Shown piece after piece: positions 51,742-60,233 of a DNA stretch of 64,000 nucleotides. Both the position numbers and the translations under genes were made by a program. Source of the stretch: Sphingosinicella microcystinivorans. GTDB lineage: Bacteria; Pseudomonadota; Alphaproteobacteria; Sphingomonadales; Sphingomonadaceae. Each line of letters starts with the position of its first letter. Positions within the stretch are counted from its first letter, which is position 1. The stretch lies in the NCBI RefSeq assembly GCF_027941835.1, contig NZ_CP116005.1, forward strand, positions 2,743,501 to 2,807,500, given 5' to 3'. The notes under the pieces were generated by a model that was not told where the DNA came from, ran no database searches, and was given only the letters and a program-made list of their open reading frames with translations.

Positions 51742-54099
51742 ATGTCCGGACCGCTTGTTGGATTGAGGATTGTCGACGCCTCGCGCGTGATGGCGGGGTC
51801 GATCGCCGGCGTCCTGCTGGCCGACCACGGCGCGGAGGTCATCCGCATCGAGCCGAAGGGCGGCCTCGCCTTCTCGCACCTGCCGCTGCGCAAGGGCTGG
51901 GAACGCGGCAAGACGAGCGTGGAACTCGACATCGCGGCCGACAAGGACGCGTTGCTCGGCCTGCTGGCGACCGCGGACGTGTTCATCCACTCGCTGGAAG
52001 ACGCCGAGGCGAAAAGGCTCGGTCTCGATGCCGAAACGCTCGGCGCGCAGTTCCCGGCGCTCATCGTCTGCGCGCTCACCGCCTACGGCGCAAACACGCC
52101 GTTCGCGGACCGTCCCTACGGCGAGTCGCTCGCCGCCGCGCGGCTCGGCGCGATGGTGGAGAAGGGCAATCCGCACCGGCCGGACACGCCCTTCTACCTC
52201 GGCCATCCGGGGCTGCACTACGGGCAGGCGTTCCTTGCCGCGATCGACATCCTCTCGGCGCTGCGCGCACGGCATGAAACCGGGCTGGGGCAGGGCGTCG
52301 AGGCGTCGCTGCTCGACAGTTTCCTCGCCCAGTCCTCGATGAACTGGTGGTATCACCCGGAGGGCAAGTCCTACATCGCGCGCGGCGGCAAGGCCTCCAC
52401 GAAGGGCACGCCGTTCGGCTACACGCGCCTCATCACCGGCCTGTTCCAGTGCGGCGACGGCGAGTTCCTGCAAGTGCACAGCGGCGGCCCCGGCGCGTTC
52501 AAGGTGCTGACCGACCTGCTCGGTTTCGGCGACCGCGTGAAGGCCGTGAACGGCCCGGAAATGGCGATCCCGCTCGACGAGGAGGAATACAAGGCGGTGC
52601 GCGTCGACATCTACGACGCGTTCAGACAGAAGCCGCGCGCCGAATGGCTGGAGCTGTTCTACGCGAACGACATCGCGACGCTGCCGGTGCTGCGCCCAGC
52701 CGAGGCGCTGCTCGATCCGCAGGTGGAGCACATGGGCCAGCGCATCGAGATCGCCGATCCCGATCTCGGCACGGTGCATCAGGCGGGCCCGGCGATCCGC
52801 TATCGCAGCGCGGGCGCCGCGCGCATCGCCGCCGCGCCGAAGGTCGGCGCCGACAACGGCAGGCTCCCGGCGCTGCTCGCCGCGCCGAAGCGCACCGCCG
52901 CGCCCACCGGCAAGCGGCTTTCGCACGCGCTCGAAGGCGTCAGGGTGCTGGATTTCAGCTCGTTCTTCGCCTGCGGCTACGCGGGCAAGCTGATGGCGGA
53001 CATGGGCGCGGACGTCATCAAGGTGGAAACCCCGACGGGCGACCAGATGCGGCCGCTTCCCGACCCGTTCGAGGCGTGCCAGCGCGGCAAGCGCGGCATC
53101 GCGCTCAACATCAAGTCGGCGGAAGGGCTGGAGATCGTCCGCAAGCTCGTGGAGACCGCCGACGTCGTCATGCACAACTGGCGGCCCGGAAAGGCCGAGA
53201 AAGCGGGCATCGGCTACGACGACCTCGTCAGGATCAAGCCGGACCTGATCTATGCCTACCTGCCGGGTTACGGCTCTTCGGGTCCGAAATCGAAGCTGAA
53301 GAGCTTCGCGCCGCTCATCTCCGGTTTCTGCGGCCTGCTCTACGAAGGCGGCGGCGAGGGCAACGACCCGGTGCCGAGCGTGTTCGGCAACGAGGACTAC
53401 AACAACGGCTTCCTCGGCGCGGTCGGCGTTCTGATGGCGCTCGAGCGCCGCTACAGGACCGGCAAGGGCGATCAACTCGAATGTCCGCAGGTCCATTCCA
53501 GCCTGTTCACGACCTCCGAGCATTTCCTCGACAGCAAGCGCGACATCGTCTGGGGCCTGCGGCTCGACCAGCAGCAGATGGGCTTCAGCGCGCTCGACCG
53601 GCTGTTCCGCACGAAGGACGGCTGGCTGGCGATCGCCTGCGAGGACAATGAGCGCTTCGCGGCGCTGGCGGGCGCCATCGGCAAGCCGGAGCTCGTGGAC
53701 GATGCGCGCTTCGCGAGCCCGCAGGCGCGCACCGAAAACCGCAAGGCGCTGGAAGCCGAGCTGGAGCCGGTCTTCGCCGGGCTGACGAGCGCGGAGGCGT
53801 TCGCGAAGCTGGACGCGGCGGGCGCGCCCTGCGAGATCGCGGTCGAGGACCCGTGGCTGCCGGGCTTCTTCCACGAAGGCTGGGCGGAGACGAGCGGACG
53901 CGTGTTCGATCAGGCGGATTCGATCCACGGACCGATCCGCGAGATCGGCCTCGTCACGCACCTCAAGGGCACGCCGGGGCTGAAACGACCGACCGCGCCG
54001 CGGCTCGGCGAGCACAGTCGGTCGCTGCTGGTGGAACTCGGCTATGCGTCCGACGCCATTGAAAAGCTGGTCGGTGAGAGGGTCGTGATCGCCGCCTGA
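51742..54099 (+). CDS. Tandem (double) CaiB/BaiF-family CoA-transferase fusion
   Basis: A 785-residue protein with two class III CoA-transferase units. Unit 1 (about residues 1-380) opens SGPLVGLRIVDASRVMAGSI; unit 2 (about 395-785) opens LEGVRVLDFSSFFACGYAGK and includes GADVIKVETPTGDQ. The catalytic Asp is not obvious in either unit: unit 1 has PYGESLAAARLG and unit 2 has KSFAPLISGFCGL at that position. Class III transferases are normally interlocked dimers, so the fusion may be a single-chain dimer. The substrate is unknown. AAGGA just before ATG 51742 supports the start. Confidence 0.88.
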   Translation: MSGPLVGLRIVDASRVMAGSIAGVLLADHGAEVIRIEPKGGLAFSHLPLRKGWERGKTSVELDIAADKDALLGLLATADVFIHSLEDAEAKRLGLDAETLGAQFPALIVCALTAYGANTPFADRPYGESLAAARLGAMVEKGNPHRPDTPFYLGHPGLHYGQAFLAAIDILSALRARHETGLGQGVEASLLDSFLAQSSMNWWYHPEGKSYIARGGKASTKGTPFGYTRLITGLFQCGDGEFLQVHSGGPGAFKVLTDLLGFGDRVKAVNGPEMAIPLDEEEYKAVRVDIYDAFRQKPRAEWLELFYANDIATLPVLRPAEALLDPQVEHMGQRIEIADPDLGTVHQAGPAIRYRSAGAARIAAAPKVGADNGRLPALLAAPKRTAAPTGKRLSHALEGVRVLDFSSFFACGYAGKLMADMGADVIKVETPTGDQMRPLPDPFEACQRGKRGIALNIKSAEGLEIVRKLVETADVVMHNWRPGKAEKAGIGYDDLVRIKPDLIYAYLPGYGSSGPKSKLKSFAPLISGFCGLLYEGGGEGNDPVPSVFGNEDYNNGFLGAVGVLMALERRYRTGKGDQLECPQVHSSLFTTSEHFLDSKRDIVWGLRLDQQQMGFSALDRLFRTKDGWLAIACEDNERFAALAGAIGKPELVDDARFASPQARTENRKALEAELEPVFAGLTSAEAFAKLDAAGAPCEIAVEDPWLPGFFHEGWAETSGRVFDQADSIHGPIREIGLVTHLKGTPGLKRPTAPRLGEHSRSLLVELGYASDAIEKLVGERVVIAA

Positions 54100-54191
54100 G
54101 CCGCCGCGCGGTTGACGCAAGCGGCAAGAGCGGTCATGAATTTTCGTCTGACGCGCAGTTTATGCGCCTCATGGGGGATGTTTGAGGGATC

Positions 54192-54914
54192 GTGCGTTTG
54201 CTGAACGAAGTCACCGAGAGACCGCAGACCTATTCGAGCCCGGCCATTCGCGCGCGGCGAAGCCGTATTCTTGACGAAACCCGCAAGATGATCTCCGAGC
54301 AGGGCGTTTCGGCGCTCAGCATGAACGAGATCGGCAAGCGGGCCGGCGTTGCGAAGCGGACGCTCTACAACGCCTTCCAGACGCGCGAGCGGATGATCGC
54401 GGCCGCCATCCAGGAATATTTCGACGAGTATCTGGCGCGCATCCCCTACAACAGCGACCCCGGCACGCTGATGCACAACCTGGAGCGCATCGTCGCGGTG
54501 GTGCAGCGCAACCGCAAGATCCGTAACTACATCCGCGCCATCATGGGGCTGTATTTCAGCCCGGACACCGATCCCGACATCTGGACGGCGATGCAGTCCA
54601 TGGGAACGCGGCCGAACCTCGGCTGGATCCGCAACCTGCAGACGCGCAAGCATCTCCAGCCGTGGGTGGACGTGGAGAAGCTGGCTGACGACATCGTCCG
54701 TTACGAATATGCGACGATCAACGACTGGGCGCGCGGCCGCATTGGCGACGACGAGATCGTGCCGCGACTGGTGCGCAGCTATCTGACCTTCATGAGCGGC
54801 GCGACACGCGGCGCGGCGCGCAAGGAGATCGAGGAACTGCTGGGGCGCATCGACGTGGAAGGGTTGTCGGCGATCCCGGTTTTCGCGACGCCGCGCAAGG
54901 CGTCGGCCGCTTAA
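54192..54914 (+). CDS. TetR/AcrR-family transcriptional regulator
   Basis: A 240-residue regulator. The HTH is in residues about 25-70 (ILDETRKMISEQGVSALSMN, IGKRAGVAKRTLYNAFQTRE), with a Lys-Arg-rich recognition helix. The C-terminal ligand domain is large (RNYIRAIMGLYFSPDTDPDI). It is a monocistronic plus-strand gene inside the island with no promoter element of the shared type before it; a TTGACG at 54112 may be a -35 box. It is one of three TetR genes in the window and one of two candidates for the island-wide regulator. GTG 54192 follows GAGGGA (54184-54189). Confidence 0.87.
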   Translation: MRLLNEVTERPQTYSSPAIRARRSRILDETRKMISEQGVSALSMNEIGKRAGVAKRTLYNAFQTRERMIAAAIQEYFDEYLARIPYNSDPGTLMHNLERIVAVVQRNRKIRNYIRAIMGLYFSPDTDPDIWTAMQSMGTRPNLGWIRNLQTRKHLQPWVDVEKLADDIVRYEYATINDWARGRIGDDEIVPRLVRSYLTFMSGATRGAARKEIEELLGRIDVEGLSAIPVFATPRKASAA

Positions 54915-54917
54915 TTC

Positions 54918-54931
54918 TATCCCGCGATGCA
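54918..54931 (+). promoter_or_regulatory. Island-wide 14-bp promoter element, copy 11
   Basis: TATCCCGCGATGCA followed by AAATTT, 64 bases before ATG 54996 and immediately after the TetR stop. Confidence 0.52.
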
Positions 54932-54995
54932 AAATTTCTTGCACTTTCCCTGAGACGAGGGCTTTGTGCGGGAAAGGCTTGGGGAAGGATTGATC

Positions 54996-55808
54996 ATGGC
55001 CGAATCGGACGCCGCAACTGAGCGGGAGCTGATTTTCGAGCGCAGGGACGACGATGTCGCCGTGCTGACGCTCAACCGCCCGAAAGCGCGCAACACGGTG
55101 TCGTTCGCGATGTGGGATCAGTTCTCGCAGGCGCTCGACACGCTGGAGGTCGATCTGCCGCGCGCGGTCGTGCTGTGCGGGGCCGGCGGCTATTTCAGCA
55201 GCGGCGGCGACGTGAAGACGCCGCCGTCACGCGGCGACGGGGCGCAGCGTCTCGCGGCGCGGCTCGAAATGGGGCAGCGCATCATCGCACGCGTGCGGGC
55301 GCTGCCGGTGCCGGTGATCGCCGCGGTGGAAGGCGGCGCGTTCGGCGTGTCGTGGAGCCTCGCCATGGCCTGCGACATGATCTTCGCGTCGAAGACCGCG
55401 CGCTTCGGCGCACCGTTCCTGTCCTTCGGGCTTGTGCCCGACGGCGGCGCGGCATGGTTCCTTTCGCGGCAGCTCGGGCGGCATCGCGCGGCCGAGATCA
55501 TCTTTTCGGGCCGTTATCTCGATGCCGAGGAGGCGCTTGCGGCGGGCCTCGTCAGCCGGCTGGAGCCGGAAGGCACGGTGGTCGAGGCCGCGCTCGCCTT
55601 CGCGTCCGACATCGGCAGCGGCAACCGCCATGCGGTCGAGCTGACGAAACGCCTGCTCCAGACCTCGGACACGTCCGACCTCGCGGTGAGCCACGCGCTC
55701 GAGCTCTCCTATTGCCACACCTGTCAGGCGGGCGACGAAGTGGTGCGGGCGCGCGAGGCCTTCATCGCCCGGGCTGCCGCCGCGAAGGCGGGCAAACCCG
55801 CCGGCTGA
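54996..55808 (+). CDS. Enoyl-CoA hydratase/isomerase family protein (isomerase-like)
   Basis: A 270-residue crotonase. VLTLNRPKARNTVSFAMWDQ, AGGYFSSGGDVKTPPSR and AVEGGAFGVSWSLAMACDMI are family motifs. The first hydratase Glu is replaced (SWSLAM), and the second site reads LVPDGGAAWF with Asp, as in delta3,delta2-enoyl-CoA isomerases and PaaG-like enzymes. Double-bond isomerisation is thus more likely than simple hydration. ATG 54996 is chosen over an upstream in-frame start because GGGGAAGGA (54981-54989) precedes it. The flavin reductase gene follows after 10 bases. Confidence 0.9.
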   Translation: MAESDAATERELIFERRDDDVAVLTLNRPKARNTVSFAMWDQFSQALDTLEVDLPRAVVLCGAGGYFSSGGDVKTPPSRGDGAQRLAARLEMGQRIIARVRALPVPVIAAVEGGAFGVSWSLAMACDMIFASKTARFGAPFLSFGLVPDGGAAWFLSRQLGRHRAAEIIFSGRYLDAEEALAAGLVSRLEPEGTVVEAALAFASDIGSGNRHAVELTKRLLQTSDTSDLAVSHALELSYCHTCQAGDEVVRAREAFIARAAAAKAGKPAG

Positions 55809-55818
55809 AAGGGCGATC

Positions 55819-56463
55819 ATGCAGTTCGACATGCGCAACCTGCCGATGCCGGTGAACTACAAGATCGTGAATTCCACGATCACGCCGCGCCCGATCGCGT
55901 GGACGACGACGCTGTCCGCCGACGGTGTGCTCAACGTCGCGCCCTACAGCTTCTTCAATTGCGTGGGCGTCGAACCGCCGCTGGTGGCGCTGGGGCTGCT
56001 GAAGGACGAGGCCTGCGCCCTCAAGGACACGGCGACGAACATCATCGCGACGGGCGAGTTCGTCGTGAACCTCGTGTCGGAAGACGACGCGGCGCGGATG
56101 AACGAGACCAGCGTGTCCGCACCGCCCGAGGTGAACGAAGCCATTTACGCGGGTGTCGAAACGCTGCCCTCGGTGTTCGTGAAGCCGCCGCGCATCGCGA
56201 CCAGCCCCGTGAGCTTCGAATGCCGCAAGGTTGCCGCACTCGACATCGGCGTGCGGCAGACCATCGTGATCGGCGAGATCCTGATGGCGCATATCGGGGA
56301 TGAATTCATCACGGACCCGGAGAAGCTCTACCTCGATACGCCTGCCATGAAGTTGATCGGCAGGACGCACGGTGCGGGCTGGTATGTGCGGAACTCGGAC
56401 CAGTTCCAGATGAACCGCACCCCCTACGATTCCGAAAAGGCGAAGACGCTGGGCGCGATCTGA
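55819..56463 (+). CDS. Flavin reductase family protein (FMN-binding split barrel)
   Basis: A 214-residue flavoredoxin-like protein: ITPRPIAWTTTLSADGVLNV, APYSFFNCVGVEPPLVALGL, and GEFVVNLVSEDDAARMNETS match the flavin_reduct domain. Such proteins bind FMN and either supply reduced flavin to monooxygenases or reduce substrates directly. No two-component monooxygenase is seen nearby. The split-barrel fold is also used by some F420-binding proteins, so the cofactor is worth testing in this F420-producing context. It forms a two-gene operon with the crotonase upstream. Confidence 0.88.
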   Translation: MQFDMRNLPMPVNYKIVNSTITPRPIAWTTTLSADGVLNVAPYSFFNCVGVEPPLVALGLLKDEACALKDTATNIIATGEFVVNLVSEDDAARMNETSVSAPPEVNEAIYAGVETLPSVFVKPPRIATSPVSFECRKVAALDIGVRQTIVIGEILMAHIGDEFITDPEKLYLDTPAMKLIGRTHGAGWYVRNSDQFQMNRTPYDSEKAKTLGAI

Positions 56464-56527
56464 CGCCCGGCCGGCTTGTCACCGCCGAAGATAGACATTG
56501 CATGTCCGGCGGCTCTCCGGCATAAAT

Positions 56528-56541
56528 TGACCTGCGGTGCA
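56528..56541 (+). promoter_or_regulatory. Island-wide 14-bp promoter element, copy 12
   Basis: TGACCTGCGGTGCA followed by ATAATG, 77 bases before ATG 56619. It begins the last operon of the island (transporter, crotonase, aldehyde dehydrogenase). Confidence 0.55.
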
Positions 56542-56618
56542 ATAATGAGTTTGGCGTCGAACGGCCTTCGCAGGCGCGCGCGGGACAGGCTCGACAGCGA
56601 AGGTTCGGGGAGGTCACC

Positions 56619-57962
56619 ATGCCAGAGGACGCGTCACGGGGGGCGAATGTGCCGCAGGAGGCGGATTATCCGAAGCCCGCGACCGGCTGGCTGACGGTTT
56701 CCGTCCTGTTCCTGCTCTACATCCTGTCGCTGACCGACCGCTACATCATCGCGCTCCTCGTCGAGCCGATCAAGGCGGACCTCGGGCTTTCGGATTTCCA
56801 GATCAGCCTGCTGCAAGGCCCGGCCTTCGCGCTGCTGTTCTGCCTGTGCGCGATCCCCGTGGGTGTCGCGCTCGATCGCTACAGCCGCCGCTGGGTGCTG
56901 TTCGTCTCGATCACGGTGTGGAGCATCGCCGCAGCCGCCTGCGGCCTCGCGCGCAACTTCGGCGCGCTGTTCGTGGCGCGCGCGGCGGTGGGCGCGGGTG
57001 AATCCGGCTTCGGCACCGGCAGCTATTCGATCATCGGCGACAGCTTTCCGCCGCACAAGGTGTCGCTCGCCATGTCCGTGTTCGTGATGGGCGGCGTGAT
57101 GGGGGCGGGCATCGTGTTCCTGCTCGGCGGGCCGATCGTTGCCGCCGTGATGAAGGCCGGGCCGGTCGAATGGCCCGTGCTCGGGATGCTGGAGCCGTGG
57201 CAGCAGGTGTTCATCATCACCGGCGCGCCGGGCATCGCGATGGCGTTCCTCGTCTTCCTGTTCCGCGAGCCGAAGCGCCGCGCCGCGCGCTCCGCACAGT
57301 CCGGCGCGGGATACGGCGAGGCGATTCAGTTCCTGAAGCAGCGCGCGCGCCTGTTCACGGCGATCTTCCTCGGCTTCGGCCTCACCTATTCGGTGACGAT
57401 CGGGCTGCAACTCTGGACGCCGACCTATCTGGTGCGCGCGCACGGCTGGGAACCGGCGCGCATCGGCGTCGTGCTCGGCATCGCGCAGATTCTCTCCGCC
57501 GCGACGCTGCCGGTCCACGGCTGGATCGTCGACCGGCTGTTCAAGGGCGGACGCAGGGACGCGCACCTCTTCTGGTGCATGGCGACCGCATTCCTCGCGA
57601 TTCCCTGCGGCGTCGCGGCGTTCCTGATGACGAACGCGTGGGCGACGGTCGTGCTCTACGGTCTCTACATGACCTTCATCCTCTCCACGGCGAGCATGGG
57701 ACCGGCGGTGGTGCAGGTGGTGACGCCGCAGCGTCTGCGCGGGCGCGTGTCGGCGCTCTATGTGCTGAGCACGGGGCTCGTCGCGATGGCGGGCGGCCCG
57801 GCGGTCGTCGGGCTCATCACCGACATGATCCTCCGCGACGAGCAGAAGGTCGGCATCTCGCTGATCGCGACCGTGCTGTGCGTGCTGGTGCCCGCCACGC
57901 TGCTGTTCGCCTTCGGGCGGCGCGGAATGCGCGATGTGATGGAACCCGCCAATGCCGCATGA
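56619..57962 (+). CDS. Major facilitator superfamily transporter
   Basis: A 447-residue membrane carrier with 12 probable helices. ILSLTDRYIIALLVEPIKAD and the helix 2-3 loop AIPVGVALDRYSRRWVLF match the MFS pattern, and the C-terminal half includes the repeated signature LPVHGWIVDRLFKGGRRDAH. It is a paralogue of the transporter at 38023-39372. The gene leads the operon, and its last 11 bases overlap the crotonase start. Probable role: uptake or efflux of an organic acid related to the catabolic substrate. Confidence 0.9.
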   Translation: MPEDASRGANVPQEADYPKPATGWLTVSVLFLLYILSLTDRYIIALLVEPIKADLGLSDFQISLLQGPAFALLFCLCAIPVGVALDRYSRRWVLFVSITVWSIAAAACGLARNFGALFVARAAVGAGESGFGTGSYSIIGDSFPPHKVSLAMSVFVMGGVMGAGIVFLLGGPIVAAVMKAGPVEWPVLGMLEPWQQVFIITGAPGIAMAFLVFLFREPKRRAARSAQSGAGYGEAIQFLKQRARLFTAIFLGFGLTYSVTIGLQLWTPTYLVRAHGWEPARIGVVLGIAQILSAATLPVHGWIVDRLFKGGRRDAHLFWCMATAFLAIPCGVAAFLMTNAWATVVLYGLYMTFILSTASMGPAVVQVVTPQRLRGRVSALYVLSTGLVAMAGGPAVVGLITDMILRDEQKVGISLIATVLCVLVPATLLFAFGRRGMRDVMEPANAA

Positions 57963-58743
57963 GACGATCCTCTGCGAGGTTTCGAACGGCGTCCAGCGGA
58001 TCGTGCTGAACCGGCCCGACACGCTCAATGCCTTCAATGTGCGGATGCACGAGGACCTCGCCGATGCGATCGCGCGGGGCGCGGACGATCCCGATGTGCG
58101 CGTGCTGCTGCTGACCGGTGCAGGGCGGGCGTTTTGCGCGGGGCAGGACCTCGGCGACCGCAAGCCGGCGGCGGACGGCTCGCCGCCCGATCTCGGCCAT
58201 TCGCTCGAAACGTACTACAATCCGCTGATCCGGCGGCTGACAGGCCTTCCGAAGCCGATCGTGTGCGCGGTGAACGGCGTCGCGGCGGGCGCGGGCGCGA
58301 ACATCGCCTTCGCCTGCGACATCGTGGTCGCCGCGCGCAGCGCCCGCTTCATCCAGTCGTTCGCGAAGATCGGGCTCATTTCGGACAGCGGCGGCACGTG
58401 GATATTGCCGCGCCTCGTCGGGCAGGCGCGCGCGCTCGGCCTTGCGCTCACCGCCGAGCCGCTCTCGGCCGAACAGGCCGCCGACTGGGGGCTGATCTGG
58501 AAAACGGTCGACGATGACCGTCTCGCCGAGGTTGCCGGAGAGATCGCGGCGGGTCTCGCAGCGTCCGCGCCGCTCGGGCTCGCCGCAATGAAGCAGGTGA
58601 TCCGGGGAGCGTGGTCGCGGACGCTGGGCGAGCAGCTCGATCATGAGCGTGATACCATGCGTGCGCTCGGCTGCACCGGGGATTACCGCGAAGGGGTCGC
58701 CGCGTTCAGGGAAAAGCGGCCGGCGCAATTTCACGGAAGGTAG
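57952..58743 (+). CDS. PaaG-like enoyl-CoA hydratase/isomerase
   Basis: A 263-residue crotonase: RIVLNRPDTLNAFNVRMHED, GAGRAFCAGQDLGDRK, and AVNGVAAGAGANIAFACDIV. The segment KIGLISDSGGTWILPRLVG carries the Asp of PaaG-type ring-1,2-epoxyphenylacetyl-CoA isomerases and delta3,delta2-enoyl-CoA isomerases, in place of the hydratase Glu. Start ATG 57952 overlaps the transporter end by 11 bases. It probably moves a double bond or handles an unusual enoyl-CoA. A true phenylacetate pathway is not encoded in the window. Confidence 0.9.
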   Translation: MPHETILCEVSNGVQRIVLNRPDTLNAFNVRMHEDLADAIARGADDPDVRVLLLTGAGRAFCAGQDLGDRKPAADGSPPDLGHSLETYYNPLIRRLTGLPKPIVCAVNGVAAGAGANIAFACDIVVAARSARFIQSFAKIGLISDSGGTWILPRLVGQARALGLALTAEPLSAEQAADWGLIWKTVDDDRLAEVAGEIAAGLAASAPLGLAAMKQVIRGAWSRTLGEQLDHERDTMRALGCTGDYREGVAAFREKRPAQFHGR

Positions 58744-58745
58744 GG

Positions 58746-60230
58746 ATGATGACTGGAACGCCAACGATGCCGGCCTCTCTTTCCGGCGGCCCGAAGAAAT
58801 TGCTGATCGGCGGCGAATGGGTCGACGCGCTTTCCGGCGAGACGTTTCCGACGCTGAACCCGTCGACGGGCGCGGTGCTCGCGCAGATCGCGATGGCGGA
58901 CGAGGCCGACGTCGACCGCGCCGTCGCGGCGGCGCGCGCCGCCTTCGAGGGTCCGTGGAGCCGCTTCAAGCCCGCCGAGCGCCAGCGCATCCTGCTGCGC
59001 CTTGCCGATCTCGTCGAGCGCGACGGCGATGAACTCGCGATGCTCGACACGCTGGAGATGGGGCGGCCGATCACCGATTCCGTGCGCGTGGCGGGCATCG
59101 TCGCGCGCGGCCTCCGGCATTTCGCGGGCATGGCGACGGCGATCCACGGCGAGACGCTGGCGAATTCCCATCCGCTCGACGTGCTCTCCTACACGCTGAA
59201 GGAGCCGGTGGGCGTCGTCGGTGCGATCATCCCGTGGAACGGGCCGCTGTTCAGCGCGGCGTGGAAGATCGCGCCCGCGCTTGCGACGGGCTGCACCGTG
59301 GTGCTGAAAGCTGCGGAGGACGGATCGCTGACGCCGCTGCGCTTCGGCGCGCTCTGTCTCGAAGCGGGCGTTCCGCCCGGCGTCGTCAACGTGCTGACCG
59401 GCTTCGGCGCGGTCGGCGCGGCGCTCTCCCGCCACCCCGATGTCGACAAGATCACCTTCACGGGATCGGGCGAAACCGGGCGCAAGATCATCGAGGCCTC
59501 CGCCGCCACCGCCAAGCGCGTGACGATGGAACTCGGCGGCAAGTCGCCGAACATCGTGTTCGCAGATGCCGATCTCGACCTCGCGGTGCAGGGCGCGGCG
59601 ATGGCGGTGTTCTCGAATTGCGGACAGGTGTGCGCTGCGGGCACGCGCCTGTTCGTCGAGCGTTCCATCCACGACGAATTCGTCGCCCGCGTCGCCGAGT
59701 TCGGGAAGACGCTGAAGATCGGCATCAGCAACGATCCCGAAACGCGGCTGGGGCCGATCGTTTCGTCGCGCCAGTTCGACCGGGTGACGTCCTATATGGC
59801 GCTCGGCCCGGAAGAAGGCGCGCGGGTGGTCTCGGGCGGCACGCGCGTCACCGAAGGCGAACTCGCGAACGGCTGGTTCGTCACGCCGACCGTGTTCTCC
59901 GAGGTGAAGGACGACATGCGTATCGCGCAGGAAGAGATTTTCGGTCCGGTGATCTGCGCGTTCCCGTTCGATGATTTCGACGAGGTGATCACGCGCGCCA
60001 ACGCCACGCGCTTCGGTCTCGCGGGCGGCGTGTGGACGCGCGACATTACCAAGGCGCACGCGGCGATCCGGCGCATTCGGGCCGGGTCGATCTGGGTGAA
60101 CCACTATATGGCGATGGACCCGGCGGTGCCCTTCGGCGGCTACAAGCTGAGCGGCTACGGCCGCGAAGGCGGCACCGAGCATATCGAGGCGTACCTCAAC
60201 ACCAAGGGCGTCTGGATCCGCACGGGTTGA
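58746..60230 (+). CDS. NAD(P)-dependent aldehyde dehydrogenase
   Basis: A 494-residue aldehyde dehydrogenase with catalytic Cys296 in SNCGQVCAAGTRLF, general base Glu in MELGGKSPNIVF, and the GSGETGRKIIEASA cofactor turn. It resembles gamma-glutamyl-gamma-aminobutyraldehyde/betaine aldehyde dehydrogenase-type enzymes but the substrate is open. It is the last plus-strand gene of the island; its stop is 3 bases from the stop of the converging transporter. A second aldehyde dehydrogenase of the island is at 27237-28730. Confidence 0.93.
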   Translation: MMTGTPTMPASLSGGPKKLLIGGEWVDALSGETFPTLNPSTGAVLAQIAMADEADVDRAVAAARAAFEGPWSRFKPAERQRILLRLADLVERDGDELAMLDTLEMGRPITDSVRVAGIVARGLRHFAGMATAIHGETLANSHPLDVLSYTLKEPVGVVGAIIPWNGPLFSAAWKIAPALATGCTVVLKAAEDGSLTPLRFGALCLEAGVPPGVVNVLTGFGAVGAALSRHPDVDKITFTGSGETGRKIIEASAATAKRVTMELGGKSPNIVFADADLDLAVQGAAMAVFSNCGQVCAAGTRLFVERSIHDEFVARVAEFGKTLKIGISNDPETRLGPIVSSRQFDRVTSYMALGPEEGARVVSGGTRVTEGELANGWFVTPTVFSEVKDDMRIAQEEIFGPVICAFPFDDFDEVITRANATRFGLAGGVWTRDITKAHAAIRRIRAGSIWVNHYMAMDPAVPFGGYKLSGYGREGGTEHIEAYLNTKGVWIRTG

Positions 60231-60233
60231 GGA

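Noticed and set aside
57952-58743. A phenylacetate degradation function because of the PaaG-like protein.
   Set aside because: No other paa gene (epoxidase, hydrolase, ligase) is present; the Asp motif is shared by general enoyl-CoA isomerases.
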